In this document: positions 15,789-26,470 of the stretch, piece after piece
Position numbering within the stretch: position 1 is the stretch's first letter
Layout of the letters: the number at the start of each line of letters is the position of its first letter
NCBI RefSeq assembly: GCF_039822265.1
Contig: NZ_JBAJEX010000003.1
Location: forward strand, 186,001-250,000
Length of the DNA: 64,000 bases
DNA from: Thiobacter sp. AK1
GTDB lineage: Bacteria; Pseudomonadota; Gammaproteobacteria; Burkholderiales; Thiobacteraceae
Reading direction: 5' to 3'
Notes under the pieces: model-generated
Told to the model about the DNA's origin: nothing
The model's database searches: none
Seen by the model: the letters and a program-made list of their open reading frames with translations, nothing else
Made by a program: the position numbers and the translations under genes

Positions 15789-16358
15789 ATGAACAAAGAT
15801 TACAAACCCCGCAGCGCGCCCCGCTCCGGCGCGGGCAACCCGATGCTGACTGGCATCCTGATCGGCATCTTTATCGGCCTGGGTGCCGCCATCGCCGTGG
15901 CCTGGTATGTGCCATCGCTCACGCGCGGCTTCCGCCAGCCGGAAGCGCCCCCCGCCGCCAAACCGGAACCGGCCAAGCCCCCAGCAGAGGCCCAAACCAA
16001 GGCCGATGCGGACAACCGCAAACCCCGGTTCGATTTCTACAACATCCTGCCCGGCACGGAAGAACCGGTGACCGACCAGGAGGGGAAACAACCCGTACCC
16101 GGCACCCAGGAGCAGCTCTTCCTGCAGGCCGGTGCCTTCCAGAACCAGAGCGATGCCGATAACCTCAAGGCGCGTCTTGCCCTGATGGGCGTGGAGGCCA
16201 CGGTACAGAGCACCGAACTGCCCGACAAAGGCGTGTGGCATCGGGTACGCATCGGGCCCTTTACCAGCCTGGACGAAATGTCCCAGGTGCGAGCCACCCT
16301 GGCGCAAAATGGCATCCAGGCCACCTTGGTGAAGGTGAAGGAAGCAGTGGCCCGCTAA
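15789..16358 (+). CDS. SPOR-domain cell-division-type protein
   Basis: 189-residue bitopic inner-membrane protein. Residues about 20-40 (MLTGILIGIFIGLGAAIAV) form one membrane segment after a short cytoplasmic tail. A Pro/Ala/Glu-rich periplasmic linker follows. Residues about 110-185 are a SPOR domain (LQAGAFQNQSDADNLKARL ... WHRVRIGPF), which binds denuded peptidoglycan at division septa. The frame is open upstream, but ATG at 15789 has a GAGG site and gives the conserved MNKDYKPR-type start. FtsN-like roles are known in this family; the precise function here is not established. Confidence 0.88.
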   Translation: MNKDYKPRSAPRSGAGNPMLTGILIGIFIGLGAAIAVAWYVPSLTRGFRQPEAPPAAKPEPAKPPAEAQTKADADNRKPRFDFYNILPGTEEPVTDQEGKQPVPGTQEQLFLQAGAFQNQSDADNLKARLALMGVEATVQSTELPDKGVWHRVRIGPFTSLDEMSQVRATLAQNGIQATLVKVKEAVAR

Positions 16359-16400
16359 TCCCCCGTTTCAGATTCGACCCCCCGAGGAGCCGAGCCCGCC

Positions 16401-17054
16401 ATGACCGATCGCCGCCAATTCTTGAACCTCGCCGCCGCTTCTGCGGCGCTTGCTTGTCTTCCTGCCGGCGTTGCGCGCGCCACCTTGGTGGCAGGACGTG
16501 ACTATGCATTGGTGGAATTCCCCCAGCCCACCCTGGACCCGAAGCGGGTGGAAGTGCTGGAGTTCTTCTTTTACGGCTGCCCCCACTGCTTCGAGCTGGA
16601 GCCGCTAATCAACCGCTGGCTTAAAACTCTCCCGCGTCATGCCTACTTTCGGCGCCTGCCTGCCATATTCAATGACGCGTGGGTGCCGTTGGCCAAGGCC
16701 TACTTCGCCGCGGAAGCGCTCGGCGTGGTGGAAAAGCTCCACGGTGACCTGTTCAACGCCATCCACCTGCAGGGCATCAACCTCAACAATCGGGACACAC
16801 TGCTGCGTTTCGTGGCCCAAAGGGGGATCGATGCTGCGAAATTCGGCGCCGCCTACGACGCCTTCGGCGTGCAGGCCAAGGTACAGCAGGCGCGGGACCT
16901 CACCAGCGCTTACGGCATCGAGGGCGTGCCTAGCATGATCGTGGACGGAAAATACCGCACTTCCAGCAGCATGACGGGCAGTCACGAGAAACTCTTTCCG
17001 GTGCTCAACGAACTCATCGCTCTCGCCTGGCGACAACACGCGGCGCAGCGATGA
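16401..17054 (+). CDS. dsbA: Thiol:disulfide interchange protein DsbA
   Basis: Periplasmic oxidoreductase that introduces disulfide bonds into secreted proteins. The 217-residue precursor has a signal peptide ending near AGVARA (residue 27). The active site is CPHC in FFFYGCPHCFELEPL, and the cis-Pro loop is GVPSMIVDG. The signal begins MTDRRQFLNLAAA, with an RRxFL twin-arginine-like motif, which hints at Tat rather than Sec/SRP export. The gene follows the SPOR gene, as in many betaproteobacteria. Confidence 0.93.
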   Translation: MTDRRQFLNLAAASAALACLPAGVARATLVAGRDYALVEFPQPTLDPKRVEVLEFFFYGCPHCFELEPLINRWLKTLPRHAYFRRLPAIFNDAWVPLAKAYFAAEALGVVEKLHGDLFNAIHLQGINLNNRDTLLRFVAQRGIDAAKFGAAYDAFGVQAKVQQARDLTSAYGIEGVPSMIVDGKYRTSSSMTGSHEKLFPVLNELIALAWRQHAAQR

Positions 17055-17075
17055 GATGGCTCTGAGGCGCGCCCC

Positions 17076-17726
17076 ATGACCATCCGCGTGATCCTGGTAG
17101 ACGACCATCCCCTGTTCCGCAAGGGCCTGGAGCATCTATTCGCCAACCAGCCCGACGTGGCCATCACCGGACAATTCGCCACCCTGGCCGATGCGCGCCA
17201 GTGGCTGGAACAGGGCGGCCAGGCGGACGTGGCCTTGCTTGACCGCGGACTGCCCGATGGCGATGGCCTCTCCCTGGTGAGCGAGTTCAAGCGGGCTGGC
17301 CTGCGCGTGGTAATGCTCACCATCGCCGACGAAGATCACGAGATCCGTGACGCCATTGAGCGGGGCGTCGATGGCTACATCCTCAAATCCAGCGAACCGG
17401 AGCAGATCCTGCAAGCCATCCGCTCCGTGCATGCCGGTCACAGCATGCTGCCCGCCCACATCATGCAAAAAATGGCGCGCGGCGAACTGACCCAGAAAGT
17501 ATTCGACAAGCTCTCCCAGCGCGAGCTGGAAATTGTCACCTATGTCGCGCGCGGCATGAGCAACCGCGCCATCGGCGAGGCGCTGGGCCTGTCAGAAAAC
17601 ACCGTGCGCAACCATCTGCGCAGCATCCTGGACAAGCTGGGCCTGGCCAACCGGGTGCAGGTGGCCACCCTGGCCCTGGAGCAGGGCCTCGTGCGCCGCC
17701 GCGAAGGCGGCAAACCGCCGAGTTGA
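17076..17726 (+). CDS. NarL/FixJ-family response regulator
   Basis: 216-residue transcription regulator. The N-terminal receiver has the acidic pocket VDDHP, the phosphoacceptor in ALLDRGLPDG (about Asp52) and Lys in YILKSSEPEQ. The C-terminal LuxR-type helix-turn-helix is complete (LSQRELEIVTYVARGMSNRAIGE ... LGLANRVQVA). No histidine kinase gene is adjacent, so it is an orphan regulator whose signal and targets cannot be inferred. It starts 21 bases after dsbA and may be cotranscribed with it. Confidence 0.9.
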   Translation: MTIRVILVDDHPLFRKGLEHLFANQPDVAITGQFATLADARQWLEQGGQADVALLDRGLPDGDGLSLVSEFKRAGLRVVMLTIADEDHEIRDAIERGVDGYILKSSEPEQILQAIRSVHAGHSMLPAHIMQKMARGELTQKVFDKLSQRELEIVTYVARGMSNRAIGEALGLSENTVRNHLRSILDKLGLANRVQVATLALEQGLVRRREGGKPPS

Positions 17727-17895
17727 CCCATCCCTCCGGATGCGCCGGCTGGCGCCGCGGCGCCAGCCCTATTGGCTCACCTCACCCCGTGCGCCAGCGG
17801 CCATGCGCGCTTCCCTGGCGCACCTTCCCCGGCCGACGGGCCGAAGGCCCGGGGCGGCGGGCCCTCTGGCCCCCGCCGGCGTGGTCGGAAAAGAC

Positions 17896-17923
17896 TAGAC
17901 ATCCGTGGTTTTTGTGTTATATT
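17896..17923 (+). promoter_or_regulatory. Candidate promoter in the regulator-ALS intergenic region
   Basis: TAGACA at 17896-17901 and TATATT at 17918-17923 are separated by 16 bases in an AT-richer patch of an otherwise very GC-rich gap. It would fire toward the terminator at 17969-17996, giving a very short transcript. Confidence 0.35.
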
Positions 17924-17929
17924 GGCAGC

Positions 17930-17996
17930 GCAAGTGTGATGCTTGTTTCTGTTCAACTAGTGCTTTCCGCCCCGACTCCCATCGGGGCTTTTTTTT
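17930..17996 (+). ncRNA. Candidate small RNA (promoter-to-terminator unit of about 67 nt)
   Basis: The 328-base gap between the response regulator and the ThDP enzyme has no credible gene. A promoter-like pair ends at 17923 and a strong intrinsic terminator lies at 17969-17996. A transcript from about 17930 would have a short unstructured 5' part (CTTGTTTCTGTTCAAC) and a terminator with a U8 tail, the layout of an Hfq-type sRNA. No known RNA family was recognised. It could instead be a leader or attenuator for the downstream gene. Confidence 0.35.
17969..17996 (+). terminator. Intrinsic terminator
   Basis: Perfect 7-bp stem (GCCCCGA at 17969-17975, TCGGGGC at 17982-17988), a 6-base loop, then eight T residues. 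Confidence 0.85.
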
Positions 17997-18054
17997 GCCT
18001 CAGGCCCGACCGCCGCGGTGCTATGCTCGGTCAGGTGCGAAAGGAGGCTAAACC

Positions 18055-19689
18055 ATGAAAGCGGCGGAGCTGCTGGTACGCTGCCTGGAGGAGGAGGGCG
18101 TTCGCTTCATCTACGGCGTGCCCGGGGAGGAGAACCTCGACGTGATGGATGCCCTGCTGGGCTCGTCCATTCGTTTCATCACCACCCGTCACGAGCAAGG
18201 AGCAGCCTTCATGGCAGACGTGGAGGGGCGCCTGACCGGGCGGCCGGGCGTGTGTTTGTCCACCCTCGGCCCCGGCGCCACCAATCTGGTCACCGGTGTG
18301 GCAGATGCCAATCTGGACCACGCCCCAGTGGTGGCCATCGCGGGACAGGCAGCCACCAGCCGCCTGCACAAGGAGTCCCACCAGGTGTTGGACCTGGTCA
18401 ATCTGTTCCAGCCCATCACCAAGTACGCCACCCAAATCCTCAATCCGGAGATCATCCCGGAAGTCGTGCGCAAGGCTTTCAAGACCGCGAGCAGCGCCAA
18501 GCAGGGCGCTTGCTTCATCGAGTTCCCGGAAAACATCGCCCACATCGCAGACCTGGAGGCGCAACCGCTGCGGCCGGTGCCGGTGACGCTGCCCCATCCC
18601 GCACCGGAACGGGTGGCGGCGGTGGCCGAAGTGATCAGCCAGGCCCAATTCCCCTTGATCCTCGCCGGCAATGGCGTGGTACGCGCGCGTTGCTGCGACG
18701 CGCTGGTGGCCTTCGCGGAGAAGTTGAACATTCCGGTGGTCACCACCTTCATGGCGAAGGGCGCCATCCCAGATTCCCATCGGCTGTCCCTGGGAACAGT
18801 GGGGCTACAGGCCCACGATTACGTTTCCTGCGGCTTCGATCGGGCCGACGTGATCATTTGTGTGGGCTATGACCTGGTGGAATATCCACCCCGCTTATGG
18901 CACCGTTCCGGCGACCGAAAGATCATCCACCTCGACACCCACCCCGCGGAGGTGGACGCCTTCTATCAGGTGACCGACGGCGCGCTGGGAGACTTCCGCG
19001 CCACCTTGGCCGCCGTGGCGGGACTGGCCCGGCCCTATCACGGCGCGCTGCATGAGCGCCTGCATGAGGCCATCCTGCGCGAGCTGCATGCCGATGACGA
19101 CGACGTAGAGTTTCCGGTCAAGCCTCAGCGCATCGTCGCCGACCTGCGCCGGGCCTTGGCGCCGGAAGATATCGTGATCTGCGACGTGGGCGCCCACAAG
19201 CTGTGGATGGCGCGCATGTATCCCTGCGAACGACCCAATACCTGCGTCATCTCCAACGGTTTCGCCAGCATGGGTATCGCCGTGCCCGGTGCAGTGGCGG
19301 CCAAGCTCAACTTCCCGCAGCGCAAGGTGGTGGCTGTGACGGGGGATGCCGGCTTCCTGATGAATTCCCAGGAAATCGAGACCGCCATGCGCCTGGCCCT
19401 GCCGCTGGTGATCCTGATCTGGAACGACCAGGCCTATGGCCTCATCGAGTGGAAACAGCAGATCCAGTTCGGGCGCAGTGCCCACGTGCGCTTCACCAAT
19501 CCGGATTTCGTGAAATATGCGCAAGCCTTCGGCGCGCGCGGTTTTCGCATCTCGCGCACAGAGGAGTTGCTGCCCGTGCTGCGCGAGGCGCTCGCGTGCG
19601 ATACCGTAGCAATCATCGACTGCCCCGTGGACTATCGGGAAAACCTGCGCTTAACCCAGAAGCTGGGCGAGATGATCTGCCCCATCTGA
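18055..19689 (+). CDS. Acetolactate synthase-type ThDP-dependent enzyme
   Basis: 544-residue thiamine-diphosphate enzyme, most like the large or catabolic acetolactate synthases that condense two pyruvates. The catalytic Glu is in TRHEQGAAFMA (about residue 47). The ThDP/Mg motif is GDAGFLMNSQEIE ... WNDQAYG near residue 430. An AAGGAGG ribosome site precedes the ATG. No ilvN-like regulatory-subunit gene is adjacent, and ilvC is absent, so this is more like a catabolic (AlsS-type) or stand-alone enzyme than the branched-chain biosynthetic IlvB. Substrate cannot be fixed from sequence; related oxo-acid decarboxylases share the fold. Confidence 0.8.
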   Translation: MKAAELLVRCLEEEGVRFIYGVPGEENLDVMDALLGSSIRFITTRHEQGAAFMADVEGRLTGRPGVCLSTLGPGATNLVTGVADANLDHAPVVAIAGQAATSRLHKESHQVLDLVNLFQPITKYATQILNPEIIPEVVRKAFKTASSAKQGACFIEFPENIAHIADLEAQPLRPVPVTLPHPAPERVAAVAEVISQAQFPLILAGNGVVRARCCDALVAFAEKLNIPVVTTFMAKGAIPDSHRLSLGTVGLQAHDYVSCGFDRADVIICVGYDLVEYPPRLWHRSGDRKIIHLDTHPAEVDAFYQVTDGALGDFRATLAAVAGLARPYHGALHERLHEAILRELHADDDDVEFPVKPQRIVADLRRALAPEDIVICDVGAHKLWMARMYPCERPNTCVISNGFASMGIAVPGAVAAKLNFPQRKVVAVTGDAGFLMNSQEIETAMRLALPLVILIWNDQAYGLIEWKQQIQFGRSAHVRFTNPDFVKYAQAFGARGFRISRTEELLPVLREALACDTVAIIDCPVDYRENLRLTQKLGEMICPI

Positions 19690-19710
19690 GGCTCGGGGCG
19701 GCGCACCGGC

Positions 19711-20475
19711 TTAAGTGAAGAAACCCCTGTCCCATAACTCCAGGGTGAGGCGCATGTAGTCGCGCGCGCCTGGGCTTCCGGGCTGAAAAGCCAGCACGTC
19801 TTTACCGACCGTGGGGCTCGTGGCGAGTGCGACGTTTTCCACTACGCGGGTCTCGCACACCTCATCGCCGAAACGCTCGCGCAGCTTCTCATGGATCTCG
19901 AAAGCCAGCTTGCGCCGCGCGTCGAAGCGCGTCAGGACGATGCGCTTTTCGATGCGCCGCCCCAAGGGACCTTCCAGCGCACGCAGGGCAAGATCCAGCT
20001 TGCGCACCCCCTGGAAGGACAGGAAATCTGCCGACACCGGTACCAGCACCCGGTCCGCGGCGAGGATGGCATTCAGGGACAGCACACCCAGCATGGGACA
20101 GCAGTCGATCAGAATGGGCACGCCCTCGCGCGCGAGCTCCTCCTCGAGTCCCGCTTTGAGTCGGCGCGCGGCGCTGGCGCTACGCCCATTAAGCGCCTCG
20201 ATCTTGGATAGCTCCATGTGGGCGGGAATGATGCGCACGCCGTTGGGTAGCTCGCGGGTGAGCTGGGCCAGCACTTTTTCCTCGCGGAAGAAAGCCGCAA
20301 CAGAATCGGCACCAGTGATCTGGGCAAGCCCCACGGACAGGGTGAGATGAGCTTGGGGGTCGAGATCGATGGCGATGGGGTCCTTGCCCATGCGCGCGAG
20401 GGCGGCTGCGACATTGAGGGTGGTCGTGGTCTTGCCCACGCCCCCCTTCTGGTTGAATACGGCGATGACCGCCAA
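19711..20475 (-). CDS. ParA-like ATPase (MinD/ParA family), orphan
   Basis: 254-residue deviant-Walker P-loop ATPase. The N-terminus has KGGVGKTTTTLN, the ParA Walker A with its signature lysine, then IDLDPQAH. A Walker B-like ILIDCCPML lies near residue 120. ParA proteins position DNA or protein cargoes. No ParB gene or obvious parS array is next to it. The gene is convergent with the ThDP enzyme and lies downstream of hns on the same strand. Likely roles include chromosome or protein-complex positioning; the cargo is unknown. Confidence 0.82.
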   Translation of the reverse strand: MAVIAVFNQKGGVGKTTTTLNVAAALARMGKDPIAIDLDPQAHLTLSVGLAQITGADSVAAFFREEKVLAQLTRELPNGVRIIPAHMELSKIEALNGRSASAARRLKAGLEEELAREGVPILIDCCPMLGVLSLNAILAADRVLVPVSADFLSFQGVRKLDLALRALEGPLGRRIEKRIVLTRFDARRKLAFEIHEKLRERFGDEVCETRVVENVALATSPTVGKDVLAFQPGSPGARDYMRLTLELWDRGFFT

Positions 20476-20697
20476 GAATCCCCTCCTGCGCCGAACCCTC
20501 TAGCAAGCGTGGCAACAGCAGTTTACAGGCTGCGGCCGCGGAAGCGGGCTTCCAGTCTGACCGCCCCTGCTCTCGCCCGCGCAGTAGAGCAAGTCCAGGG
20601 CCGTTTTCCGGGCCGCCCTTGCGCGGGGTCCACGGAAGGTGCCACGCACCGACCGAATACGCACTTTATCGCCACGAGCCACGGCTGCGGGTGGCGC

Positions 20698-21033
20698 TCA
20701 GAGCTTGAGGGCGTCCAGAGACTTTCCGGCAGCAAGCCAGGCCTGCACCCACTGCGGCTTGCGGCCGCGCCCACTCCAGGTTTGCTGGGGATTGTCCGGG
20801 TTGCGGTATTTCGCCGGGCCCTTGGTGCGCACAGGCGCCCGACGCCGCACGGGCTTGGCGCGGCCACGCCGGGTGCCCAAGAGCTCCTCCAGTTCAAACC
20901 CCCTTGCCGCTGCGATGGCGGCCAGTTCCTTGAGCGCCTTTTTCTTCTCGGCGGTGGCACGGCGTGCGATTTCCTTCTCCACACGACCCTTGAGCGATTT
21001 GAGCTCTTTCAGCGAAAGCGTCTTGAGATTCAT
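20698..21033 (-). CDS. H-NS family nucleoid-associated protein
   Basis: 111-residue xenogeneic-silencer-type DNA-binding protein. The N-terminal half is a Lys/Glu/Ala-rich coiled coil for oligomerisation (residues about 1-50). A basic linker (RRGRAKPVRRRAP) follows. The C-terminus has the AT-hook-like DNA-binding motif TWSGRGRKPQWVQAW typical of betaproteobacterial H-NS. ATG at 21033 is preferred to an upstream start at 21072 because it gives the usual MNLKTLSLKEL start and has a GGAGAAAA site. It lies downstream of glmS on the same strand. The 222 bases between it and the ParA gene hold no convincing gene. Confidence 0.92.
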   Translation of the reverse strand: MNLKTLSLKELKSLKGRVEKEIARRATAEKKKALKELAAIAAARGFELEELLGTRRGRAKPVRRRAPVRTKGPAKYRNPDNPQQTWSGRGRKPQWVQAWLAAGKSLDALKL

Positions 21034-21141
21034 TTTTCTCCTTTGCAGGATGGGGTCAGTGTTCTCGTTCATCTCGATGCCGCGGAGCGCCCCGCAGCGG
21101 GGCCATTGTACTCCTCAGAACGCGTGGCGCGACAGCCGTGC

Positions 21142-22968
21142 TCATTCCACGGTGACGGATTTCGCCAGGTTGCGTGGCTTGTCCACGTCGGTGCCTTTCT
21201 GCAGAGCGGCGTGGTAAGCGAGCAGTTGCACCGGAATGGCATGCACCACCGGGGAGAGCATGCCGGCATGACGCGGCGTGCGGATCACGTGCACCCCCTC
21301 GGACTCGGTGAAATGGCTGTCCAGATCGGCGAACACATAAAGCTCGCCGCCGCGGGCACGGACCTCCTGCATGTTGGACTTGAGCTTCTCCAGCAGGGCA
21401 TCGTTGGGGGCGATCACCACGACTGGCATGTCAGCGTCTACCAGCGCTAATGGGCCATGCTTGAGCTCGCCCGCAGGGTAGGCCTCGGCGTGGATGTAGG
21501 AGATTTCTTTGAGCTTGAGGGCGCCTTCGAGGGCGATGGGATAGTGCAACCCGCGACCAAGGAACAGCGCATGTTGCTTGCTGGCGAAGCGCTCCGCCCA
21601 GACTTGGATCTGCGGCTCCAGGTTGAGGGCGTGCTGGACGCTGCCTGGCAACTGGCGCAGCGCTTCCAGGTAAGCGGCCTCCTGCTCGGCCGACAGGCGA
21701 CCATTTAGTTTGGCCAATGTTGCGGTGAGCACGAACAGGGCGATGAGTTGCGTAGTGAACGCCTTGGTGGAGGCCACACCGATCTCCGCCCCGGCGCGAG
21801 TGTAAAACACCAGCCGGGACGCACGGGGTATGGCGCTTTCCTGGACGTTGCAGATGGAAAGGGTGAGTTCCTGGCCCAGGGATTTGGCGTATTTCAAGGC
21901 CTCCAGCGTGTCCAGTGTCTCGCCGGACTGGGAGATGGTCACAACCAACTGGTCGGGCCGCGCCACCACGGGGCGATAGCGGTATTCGCTGGCGATGTCC
22001 ACCGCACACGGCAGGCCGGCGATGGCCTCCAGCCAGTAACGCGCCACCAAGCCCGCGTAGAAACTGGTGCCGCAGGCCAAGACCTGTACGCTTCTCGCCT
22101 GCGACAGCAAAGCCGCCGCGGGCACACCGTACAGCTCGGGCACGAAGCCGTGCTGAAGCACCGGCTCGATGGTATCGGCCAGCGCCTGCGGCTGCTCGTG
22201 GATCTCCTTCTGCATGAAGTGGCTGTAGGGCCCAAGCTCCAGAGAAGCGAGCGAGACGTCGCTCAAGTGGATGCGTGGCTTTACCAGGCGGCCGGCGCGA
22301 TCATGGACTTCCACCCCGTCGCGACGCACGATGGCCACATCCCCCTCCTCCAGGTAGATCACCCGCCGCGTGCTGGCTAGCACGGCAGAAACATCAGAGG
22401 CAATGAAGTTCTCGCCATCGCCCAGGCCGATTAAGAGCGGGCAGCCCATGCGCGCCACCACCATTTCATCCGGCTCGTCCAAGGCCACCACGGCAATGGC
22501 ATAGGCCCCGACCAGCTCTTCCACAGCGGCGCGGACTGCAGCGTAGAGATCGTGCTGCCGCTGATAGTGGTAGTGCACCAGATGGGCGATGACTTCGGTG
22601 TCGGTCTGGGATTCGAATTCGTAGCCGAGCAGGCGCAACGCTTCGCGCTTGGCTTCGTGATTTTCGATGATGCCGTTGTGCACCACCGCGATCAGATCGC
22701 GCGAGACGTGGGGATGGGCATTCGGCTCGGTGACACCCCCGTGGGTAGCCCAGCGGGTGTGGCCGATGCCGATTTCGCCGGCGAGCTTCAGCTCCCGCGC
22801 GGCGGCTTCCAGTTCTGCCACGCGCCCCACGCGGCGCACGCGGCGGATGCCGCCGTCGATGACAGCCACACCGGCAGAGTCGTAGCCCCGATATTCCAAA
22901 CGGCGCAGGCCATCGATGAGCAGGGGAACGACGTTGCGCCGGGCAATGGCCCCTACGATGCCGCACAT
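21142..22968 (-). CDS. glmS: Glutamine--fructose-6-phosphate aminotransferase (isomerising)
   Basis: Makes glucosamine-6-phosphate from fructose-6-phosphate and glutamine, the first step to UDP-GlcNAc. The 608-residue protein starts MCGIVGAIA, so Cys2 is the N-terminal nucleophile of the glutaminase domain. Two SIS sugar-isomerase domains follow ([25 protein letters not shown]). The C-terminal tail ends KSVTVE, as in the family. It follows glmU by 43 bases, giving a glmU-glmS unit downstream of the atp operon, a widely conserved arrangement. No glmS ribozyme-like leader is evident in the short gap. Confidence 0.97.
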   Translation of the reverse strand: MCGIVGAIARRNVVPLLIDGLRRLEYRGYDSAGVAVIDGGIRRVRRVGRVAELEAAARELKLAGEIGIGHTRWATHGGVTEPNAHPHVSRDLIAVVHNGIIENHEAKREALRLLGYEFESQTDTEVIAHLVHYHYQRQHDLYAAVRAAVEELVGAYAIAVVALDEPDEMVVARMGCPLLIGLGDGENFIASDVSAVLASTRRVIYLEEGDVAIVRRDGVEVHDRAGRLVKPRIHLSDVSLASLELGPYSHFMQKEIHEQPQALADTIEPVLQHGFVPELYGVPAAALLSQARSVQVLACGTSFYAGLVARYWLEAIAGLPCAVDIASEYRYRPVVARPDQLVVTISQSGETLDTLEALKYAKSLGQELTLSICNVQESAIPRASRLVFYTRAGAEIGVASTKAFTTQLIALFVLTATLAKLNGRLSAEQEAAYLEALRQLPGSVQHALNLEPQIQVWAERFASKQHALFLGRGLHYPIALEGALKLKEISYIHAEAYPAGELKHGPLALVDADMPVVVIAPNDALLEKLKSNMQEVRARGGELYVFADLDSHFTESEGVHVIRTPRHAGMLSPVVHAIPVQLLAYHAALQKGTDVDKPRNLAKSVTVE

Positions 22969-23011
22969 GGAGGGTCTCCCTCGGGGCCCGATGAGCGCCC
23001 CGTCTGTCGCT

Positions 23012-24382
23012 TCATTTCTTCTTCACCGGCCGCTGCCAGCCATCGACGGTGGTCTGTCTCACGCGCGACAAGGTGAGCTTGCCCGCGGGGGCATCGCGCG
23101 TGAGCGTGGTGCCAGCGCCTAGGGTCGCGCCCGCGCCCACGGTCACTGGCGCCACAAGTTGGCTATCGGAACCGATGAAGGCATCATCTTCGATCACAGT
23201 GCGATGCTTGTTGGCGCCATCGTAATTGCATGTGATGGTGCCGGCACCAATGTTCACCCGCCGGCCTACGCTCGCATCGCCCACGTAGCTTAAGTGGTTC
23301 ACCTTGCTGCCCTCGCCGATCTCGCTGGCTTTGATTTCCACGAAATTGCCGACGTGGACGTGGTTAGCGAGACTCGTGCCAGGGCGGATGCGGGCGAAGG
23401 GGCCAATTCGGCACGCAGGGCCGAGCTGGGCGCCGTCGATGTGGCTAAAAGCCTGAATTTGCGTGTCTTCGGCGACGAGCACGTCTTTTAGCACGCAATG
23501 GGGACCCACCTGCACGCGGTCACCCAGGTGCACGCGGCCTTCGAACACGCAGTTGACATCGATGACGACATCCCGACCGCAGGTGAGCTCACCGCGGACG
23601 TCGATGCGGTCCACGTCGAGGATGTGGGTGCCCGCACCCGCCAGGGCCCGCGCCAGATTGCGCTGGTAGATGCGCTCCAGTTGCCCGAGCTGCAGCTTGC
23701 TATTGATGCCCAGCACCTCCCATTCGTGATGGGGATGCACGGTCTCGATGGGCAGACCTTCGGCCACCGCCATGGCGACGATGTCCGTAAGATAGTACTC
23801 ACGCTGGGCATTGGCGTTGGACAGGCGGCCAAGCCAGTCGCCTAGTCGGACCGTGGGGGCGGCCAGGATGCCGGTGTTGATCTCGGTAATAGCCTTCTCG
23901 CGGGGGCTGGCGTCCTTCTGTTCGACGATGCGCAGCACCCGACCGTCGCCATCGCGCACGATGCGGCCATAGCCGGTGGGATCCTGGAAATGGGCGGTAA
24001 GCAGCGCCAGCCGCTCGGGCCCGGCGCGCTCCAGCAGCCGCCTCAAGGTCGTATCCGGGGTCAGCGGCACATCGCCATAGAGCACCAGCGTGATGCCTTC
24101 TTGCACCAGATGGGGCAGGGCCTGGGCCACGGCATGCCCAGTGCCCAGCTGCTCCGCTTGGCGTACCCAATGAATGTCCGAAGCGGGGAGGGCGGCCGGC
24201 ACGGCCTCGCCGCCGTAGCCATAGACCACGCACAGGCGTGCAGGCGCCAGGCGGCGCGCGGTGTCCAGCACATGCTGAAGCAAGGGGCGGCCCGCCAGCG
24301 GGTGCAGTACCTTTGGGCGGTCGGAATACATGCGCGTGCCCTTGCCTGCGGCGAGCACGACGACGTTGACGGGAAAGCTCAT
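23012..24382 (-). CDS. glmU: Bifunctional GlcN-1-P acetyltransferase / GlcNAc-1-P uridylyltransferase
   Basis: Makes UDP-GlcNAc for peptidoglycan and lipopolysaccharide. The N-terminal pyrophosphorylase domain carries [22 protein letters not shown] (residues about 10-31). The C-terminal left-handed beta-helix acetyltransferase domain has hexapeptide repeats and ends with a basic tail (RPVKKK). ATG at 24382 ([13 protein letters not shown]) is used; a TTG one codon earlier is less likely. An intrinsic terminator for the upstream atp operon lies in the 109-base gap before it, so glmU probably has its own promoter or depends on read-through. Confidence 0.97.
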   Translation of the reverse strand: MSFPVNVVVLAAGKGTRMYSDRPKVLHPLAGRPLLQHVLDTARRLAPARLCVVYGYGGEAVPAALPASDIHWVRQAEQLGTGHAVAQALPHLVQEGITLVLYGDVPLTPDTTLRRLLERAGPERLALLTAHFQDPTGYGRIVRDGDGRVLRIVEQKDASPREKAITEINTGILAAPTVRLGDWLGRLSNANAQREYYLTDIVAMAVAEGLPIETVHPHHEWEVLGINSKLQLGQLERIYQRNLARALAGAGTHILDVDRIDVRGELTCGRDVVIDVNCVFEGRVHLGDRVQVGPHCVLKDVLVAEDTQIQAFSHIDGAQLGPACRIGPFARIRPGTSLANHVHVGNFVEIKASEIGEGSKVNHLSYVGDASVGRRVNIGAGTITCNYDGANKHRTVIEDDAFIGSDSQLVAPVTVGAGATLGAGTTLTRDAPAGKLTLSRVRQTTVDGWQRPVKKK

Positions 24383-24449
24383 CAAAGCGGCCAGAAAAGG
24401 AACCAGGCCGATTATAAACGCTGGCTTGCGGACGCAAGACGCGGAACGT

Positions 24450-24473
24450 AAAAAAGGCGGGCAAAGCCGCCCT
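24450..24473 (-). terminator. Intrinsic terminator of the atp operon
   Basis: On the minus strand, shortly after the atpC stop, GGCGG pairs with CCGCC across a 6-base loop and is followed by TTTTTTA. Confidence 0.8.
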
Positions 24474-24491
24474 GATGCAGCGAGGGAAGCG

Positions 24492-24914
24492 CTATTTGAT
24501 CTTGCGCAACCGCTGGATGGCCGCCAGTTGCGCCACGGCCTCGGCCAACTCGGCCTGGGCCTTGGCGATCTCCATGGCCCCGGTACGGTTCTTCATGGCT
24601 TCCTCCGCAGCGCGCTTGGCTTCCAGGGCCTTGGCTTCGTCCAGATCTTTGCCGCGCACGGCGCTGTCCGAGAGCACCGTCACCACGTCGGGCTGCACTT
24701 CCAGGAGGCCGCCGTTGACCCAAATCAGCTCTTCCTCTTCCCTATCCGGCACCTTCACCCGCACCGAACCGGGCTTGAGCCGGGTGACTAGGGGCGCGTG
24801 GCGAGGATAGACGCCCAGCTCGCCCGCTTCTCCGGGGAGAATCACGAACTCGGCCGGACCAGAGTAGAGCAGCTGCTCCGCGCTCACCACATCCACATGT
24901 ATCGTCATTGCCAT
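24492..24914 (-). CDS. atpC: ATP synthase F1 epsilon subunit
   Basis: 140-residue central-stalk subunit that inhibits ATP hydrolysis. The N-terminal beta-sandwich includes [19 protein letters not shown], the family signature. The C-terminal helical hairpin ([17 protein letters not shown] ...) follows. Two in-frame ATGs six bases apart (24914 and 24908) are both possible. It is the last gene of the atp operon and is followed by an intrinsic terminator. Confidence 0.95.
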   Translation of the reverse strand: MAMTIHVDVVSAEQLLYSGPAEFVILPGEAGELGVYPRHAPLVTRLKPGSVRVKVPDREEEELIWVNGGLLEVQPDVVTVLSDSAVRGKDLDEAKALEAKRAAEEAMKNRTGAMEIAKAQAELAEAVAQLAAIQRLRKIK

Positions 24915-24989
24915 ACCTTTGTCTTCCCGTCGGGTCTTACCGTGTGGGGCGCAGGCGGCAAGGCGCCAGCGGCGACGCCGCCTTGCGCC

Positions 24990-26378
<1,389 letters not shown>

Positions 26379-26470
26379 CTAGATAGTCAGATTCAAAATC
26401 TTTCGTCTTGCAAAGCCCCGGCGGTGAGCAGAGCGCACGTGGCGGTTTGCGTGTTCCATCGCCTGTGGCG

